DNA of 35,210 bases from an uncultured Eubacteriales bacterium (GTDB taxonomy: Bacteria > Bacillota > Clostridia > Tissierellales > Peptoniphilaceae): the NCBI GenBank assembly GCA_902488815.1, contig CABTXP010000013.1:1-35210 (forward strand), given 5' to 3'. This document shows positions 33,167 to 35,210 of the stretch, piece by piece (the stretch's first letter is position 1; each line of letters begins with the position of its first letter). The position numbers were made by a program, and so were the translations under genes. Under the pieces are notes generated by a model. It was not told where the DNA came from. It did no database searches and was given only the letters and a program-made list of their open reading frames with translations.

Positions 33167-33188
33167 CGAGCCGATGAGCTCGTTTTTT
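33167..33188 (+). terminator. Rho-independent terminator ending the cassette
   Basis: CGAGC-CGATGA-GCTCG followed by TTTTTT, starting 4 nt after the lipoprotein stop codon. Confidence 0.85.
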
Positions 33189-33222
33189 ATTTAAATATTT
33201 TTTATTCCTGACATTAATATTT

Positions 33223-35210
33223 TTACAAGTCTCTTATCCTATCTACAAGACTGTTTTGACTGTGCTTTTCATAGCACCTGCCGGTAAATATTATCCCAAT
33301 AATTATATTTACGAAGTTTATAAGGATAAGAGGCATGATTACAAATTTATAGGAAGTCCACTTAGTCTGTGCCATAAAATCCATCAAGATAAATTTATCT
33401 ACAAGAAGCATAATGATGAAAGAAAATACTAAGCCACATAAAGAATAGATCAAATTCTTTTTCACCAAATATTTTTTAATATTTTTCTTTGTCATTCCAA
33501 TTGCTTCAAGAATTGATAAGTTCACCATGTTTCTTAATATTTCAGTAGCAATAACGTTAATAAAGTTAAGCACCGATATTAAGAATAATACTATAGATAA
33601 ACTATAACCCACAAATTCTATAAGATTTTTGAAATCTTTAAAAGACTTTATCTGAAGGTCTCTTGAGTCATAGGAAAAGTCCGGCTCATTTTCAAAAGTT
33701 TTTAATAGATTATCAAAATTTTCCTTTTCACTATCCTCCACATCAAATCCATAGGACATTATACTTCGATCTCCTGTAAGCTCTTTATACTCAGTCGGAT
33801 TCATATAAATATATTCCAAACTTAAAGTAGGACTAGATTCGTCGTTTATATCTTCCTTAACCGCAAGAAAATATCTAAGACCATTTGAAAAATTATAGTC
33901 AATCTTGCCCATCACTTGGACTTCTTTGACTTTATTTTTGACATTAATCTTTATTTTATCACCGGTTTTAAATGCAGACTTTTTATCTCCATATTCTCCA
34001 ACGATAATATAATTTCCTGTTTGCCATTTTTCTTTATCAAACTCTCCATCTATGAATTTTTGTTTGTTTATTAAATAGTCATCCATACCAAATAGAAGTG
34101 GTGCAACTTTGTTATCTTCTATTTTAATTTTTGGATAAGTGTGCTCATAACCGGAGGAGTATAAAGCTCCCCCACTTTTAAAGCCCTTATAGTTTTCTAT
34201 CTCATCAATAAACTTTTTATCAATTCCTTCTTCACTACCTAAATACATATACCTAAAGTATTTTGGGCTTGCTATATTATAGTCGGTTACGATTACATCA
34301 GAAATCCCCTTTTCTAAATCAATATTGCCGGTATAGGTTAATACACTGTTTAAAATAACAGCAGATAAGCTAATAGAAAGAACTATGGAAATAAATCTAA
34401 ATTTATTTGAGAAGACTTGTCTTCTTGCCAGCTTTCCTAGAGAAATATCCTCGCTTTTATATTTCTTTTTTATCGTGGTTTCATTGTATCTGCTGGCATC
34501 TATTGGAGAAACTTTTGCTGCATACCTTGCAGGTCTCATAACTGATAGAAATACTGTAAGCAAAGTAAATGCTGTTGAAAATAAGATAATTAATATTATT
34601 ACTGCGAGTGATAACTTTACATCTATTAGCATCTCATTACTTGCAAATATTTTATTTAAAATAACTTTTCCAATAGAAATCCCTACTATATCTCCAACTA
34701 TTATTGCTGGAAGTGCGACGGCTAAAGACTCTAGATGAACAAGTTTTTTGATTTGAGGCTTTGTCATTCCGATTGTTTTTAAAAGTCCCAGAAGTTTAAT
34801 ATCTTCATTTACTGATATTTTGAAAATATTGTTTATTATTAAGTATCCTGCAACCATTACTAAAATTAAAAAAGCTAAGAAAGGTAAAAATGTTTTAAAA
34901 TCAAAACTAGAATCACCGGATAAAATATAAGCAAAGTTAACACCAATTCTTATTTCTTTGTCGGATAGATTTCCAGGGTCATCTACCACTTTATAAGCAT
35001 TTCTCTCTGCAATTTTTAAAAGTTTATCCCTTATCATAAAGGAATTCTTTAGCATTACCTCCAAGTCTTTATTATTTTCTGGAAGGGATAATTTACCTAC
35101 ATAAGATTTTGATAAATAGATTTGTCCTACACCAACATTTGAGTCAATAGGATTTTGAAAGGTTCCAGATATAATAAATTTATCACTTTTCTTTTCGATA
35201 ATCTCTCCCG
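33223..35210 (-). CDS. FtsX-family ABC transporter permease (5' end outside window)
   Basis: The frame is open from the stop at 33223 to the window edge at 35210 (at least 662 codons); the start lies beyond. The visible part has an extracellular piece (ISGTFQNPIDSNVGVGQIYL), a first FtsX domain (FLPFLAFLILVMVAGYLIIN, then LGLLKTIGMTKPQIKKLVHLE), and a large extracellular domain. A second FtsX domain carries LEAIGMTKKNIKKYLVKKN. The paired A/TIGMTK motifs are the cytoplasmic coupling loops of MacB/BceB-type permeases, which export or sense peptides with an ATPase partner. That partner is not in the window. In-frame internal starts such as 35064 are inside the domain and not real starts. Confidence 0.9.
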   Translation of the reverse strand, partial: GEIIEKKSDKFIISGTFQNPIDSNVGVGQIYLSKSYVGKLSLPENNKDLEVMLKNSFMIRDKLLKIAERNAYKVVDDPGNLSDKEIRIGVNFAYILSGDSSFDFKTFLPFLAFLILVMVAGYLIINNIFKISVNEDIKLLGLLKTIGMTKPQIKKLVHLESLAVALPAIIVGDIVGISIGKVILNKIFASNEMLIDVKLSLAVIILIILFSTAFTLLTVFLSVMRPARYAAKVSPIDASRYNETTIKKKYKSEDISLGKLARRQVFSNKFRFISIVLSISLSAVILNSVLTYTGNIDLEKGISDVIVTDYNIASPKYFRYMYLGSEEGIDKKFIDEIENYKGFKSGGALYSSGYEHTYPKIKIEDNKVAPLLFGMDDYLINKQKFIDGEFDKEKWQTGNYIIVGEYGDKKSAFKTGDKIKINVKNKVKEVQVMGKIDYNFSNGLRYFLAVKEDINDESSPTLSLEYIYMNPTEYKELTGDRSIMSYGFDVEDSEKENFDNLLKTFENEPDFSYDSRDLQIKSFKDFKNLIEFVGYSLSIVLFLISVLNFINVIATEILRNMVNLSILEAIGMTKKNIKKYLVKKNLIYSLCGLVFSFIIMLLVDKFILMDFMAQTKWTSYKFVIMPLILINFVNIIIGIIFTGRCYEKHSQNSLVDRIRDL

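Noticed and set aside
34385..34738. Plus-strand open frame inside the FtsX permease
   Set aside because: The minus-strand permease reading is continuous and has paired FtsX motifs; this frame is a shadow.

Overview
The window reads as an AT-rich, low-GC Firmicute chromosome, most likely an anaerobic, peptide- or amino-acid-using member of the Tissierellia (Peptoniphilus/Anaerococcus/Finegoldia type). This rests on gene content and style: AGGAGG ribosome sites, a tryptophan T-box, GatCAB, a fermentation-type CoA-transferase and an M29 peptidase. The taxonomic call is inference. No insertion sequence, integrase, rRNA or CRISPR array was seen.

Layout. 1-1551: a tRNA-Ser(GCU) with its own promoter, a peroxiredoxin and a TrpP-type tryptophan transporter, all on the minus strand; the transporter lies behind a T-box leader with a UGG specifier. 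1634-2898: M29 aminopeptidase on the plus strand. 2904-3609: a stand-alone acyl-ACP thioesterase. 3611-13151: a ten-gene minus-strand operon. In transcription order it encodes a KAS III-like enzyme, LivH, LivM, LivG, LivF, LivJ, a CoA-transferase, an alpha/beta hydrolase, a TetR regulator and a second alpha/beta hydrolase. It has a clear sigma-A promoter, a small palindrome at the start site and a very long terminator hairpin. It looks like a regulated uptake-and-activation pathway for an organic or amino acid, substrate unknown. 13152-15725: an AT-rich intergenic region, a thioredoxin-like gene broken by an in-frame amber codon, a YwaF-like membrane protein, a hotdog thioesterase and a SpoIIM-family membrane protein. 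15732-24677: a tightly overlapping minus-strand housekeeping operon (SLH protein, tcdA, pcrA, ligA, gatC, gatA, gatB).

24699-33188 is the most interesting part: a self-contained plus-strand cassette of eight genes, overlapping or closely spaced, with one promoter-like element and one terminator. It encodes a SUKH (SMI1/KNR4) protein, an HNH-type nuclease, a VirD4/TraD-HerA-like ATPase and a second protein with the same fold outline but no P-loop. These are followed by a MIDAS von Willebrand A protein, a PP2C phosphatase, a transmembrane Ser/Thr kinase with two extracellular NPCBM-like domains, and a lipoprotein. The vWA-PP2C-kinase trio matches the published TerY-P arrangement. Its coupling to an immunity/nuclease pair, an active/inactive ATPase pair and a surface sensor is, to my knowledge, not a named system. 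I infer a conflict or secretion system in which cell-surface sensing controls an ATPase complex and a nuclease.

33223-35210: the 3' part of an FtsX-family ABC permease gene that runs off the window edge.
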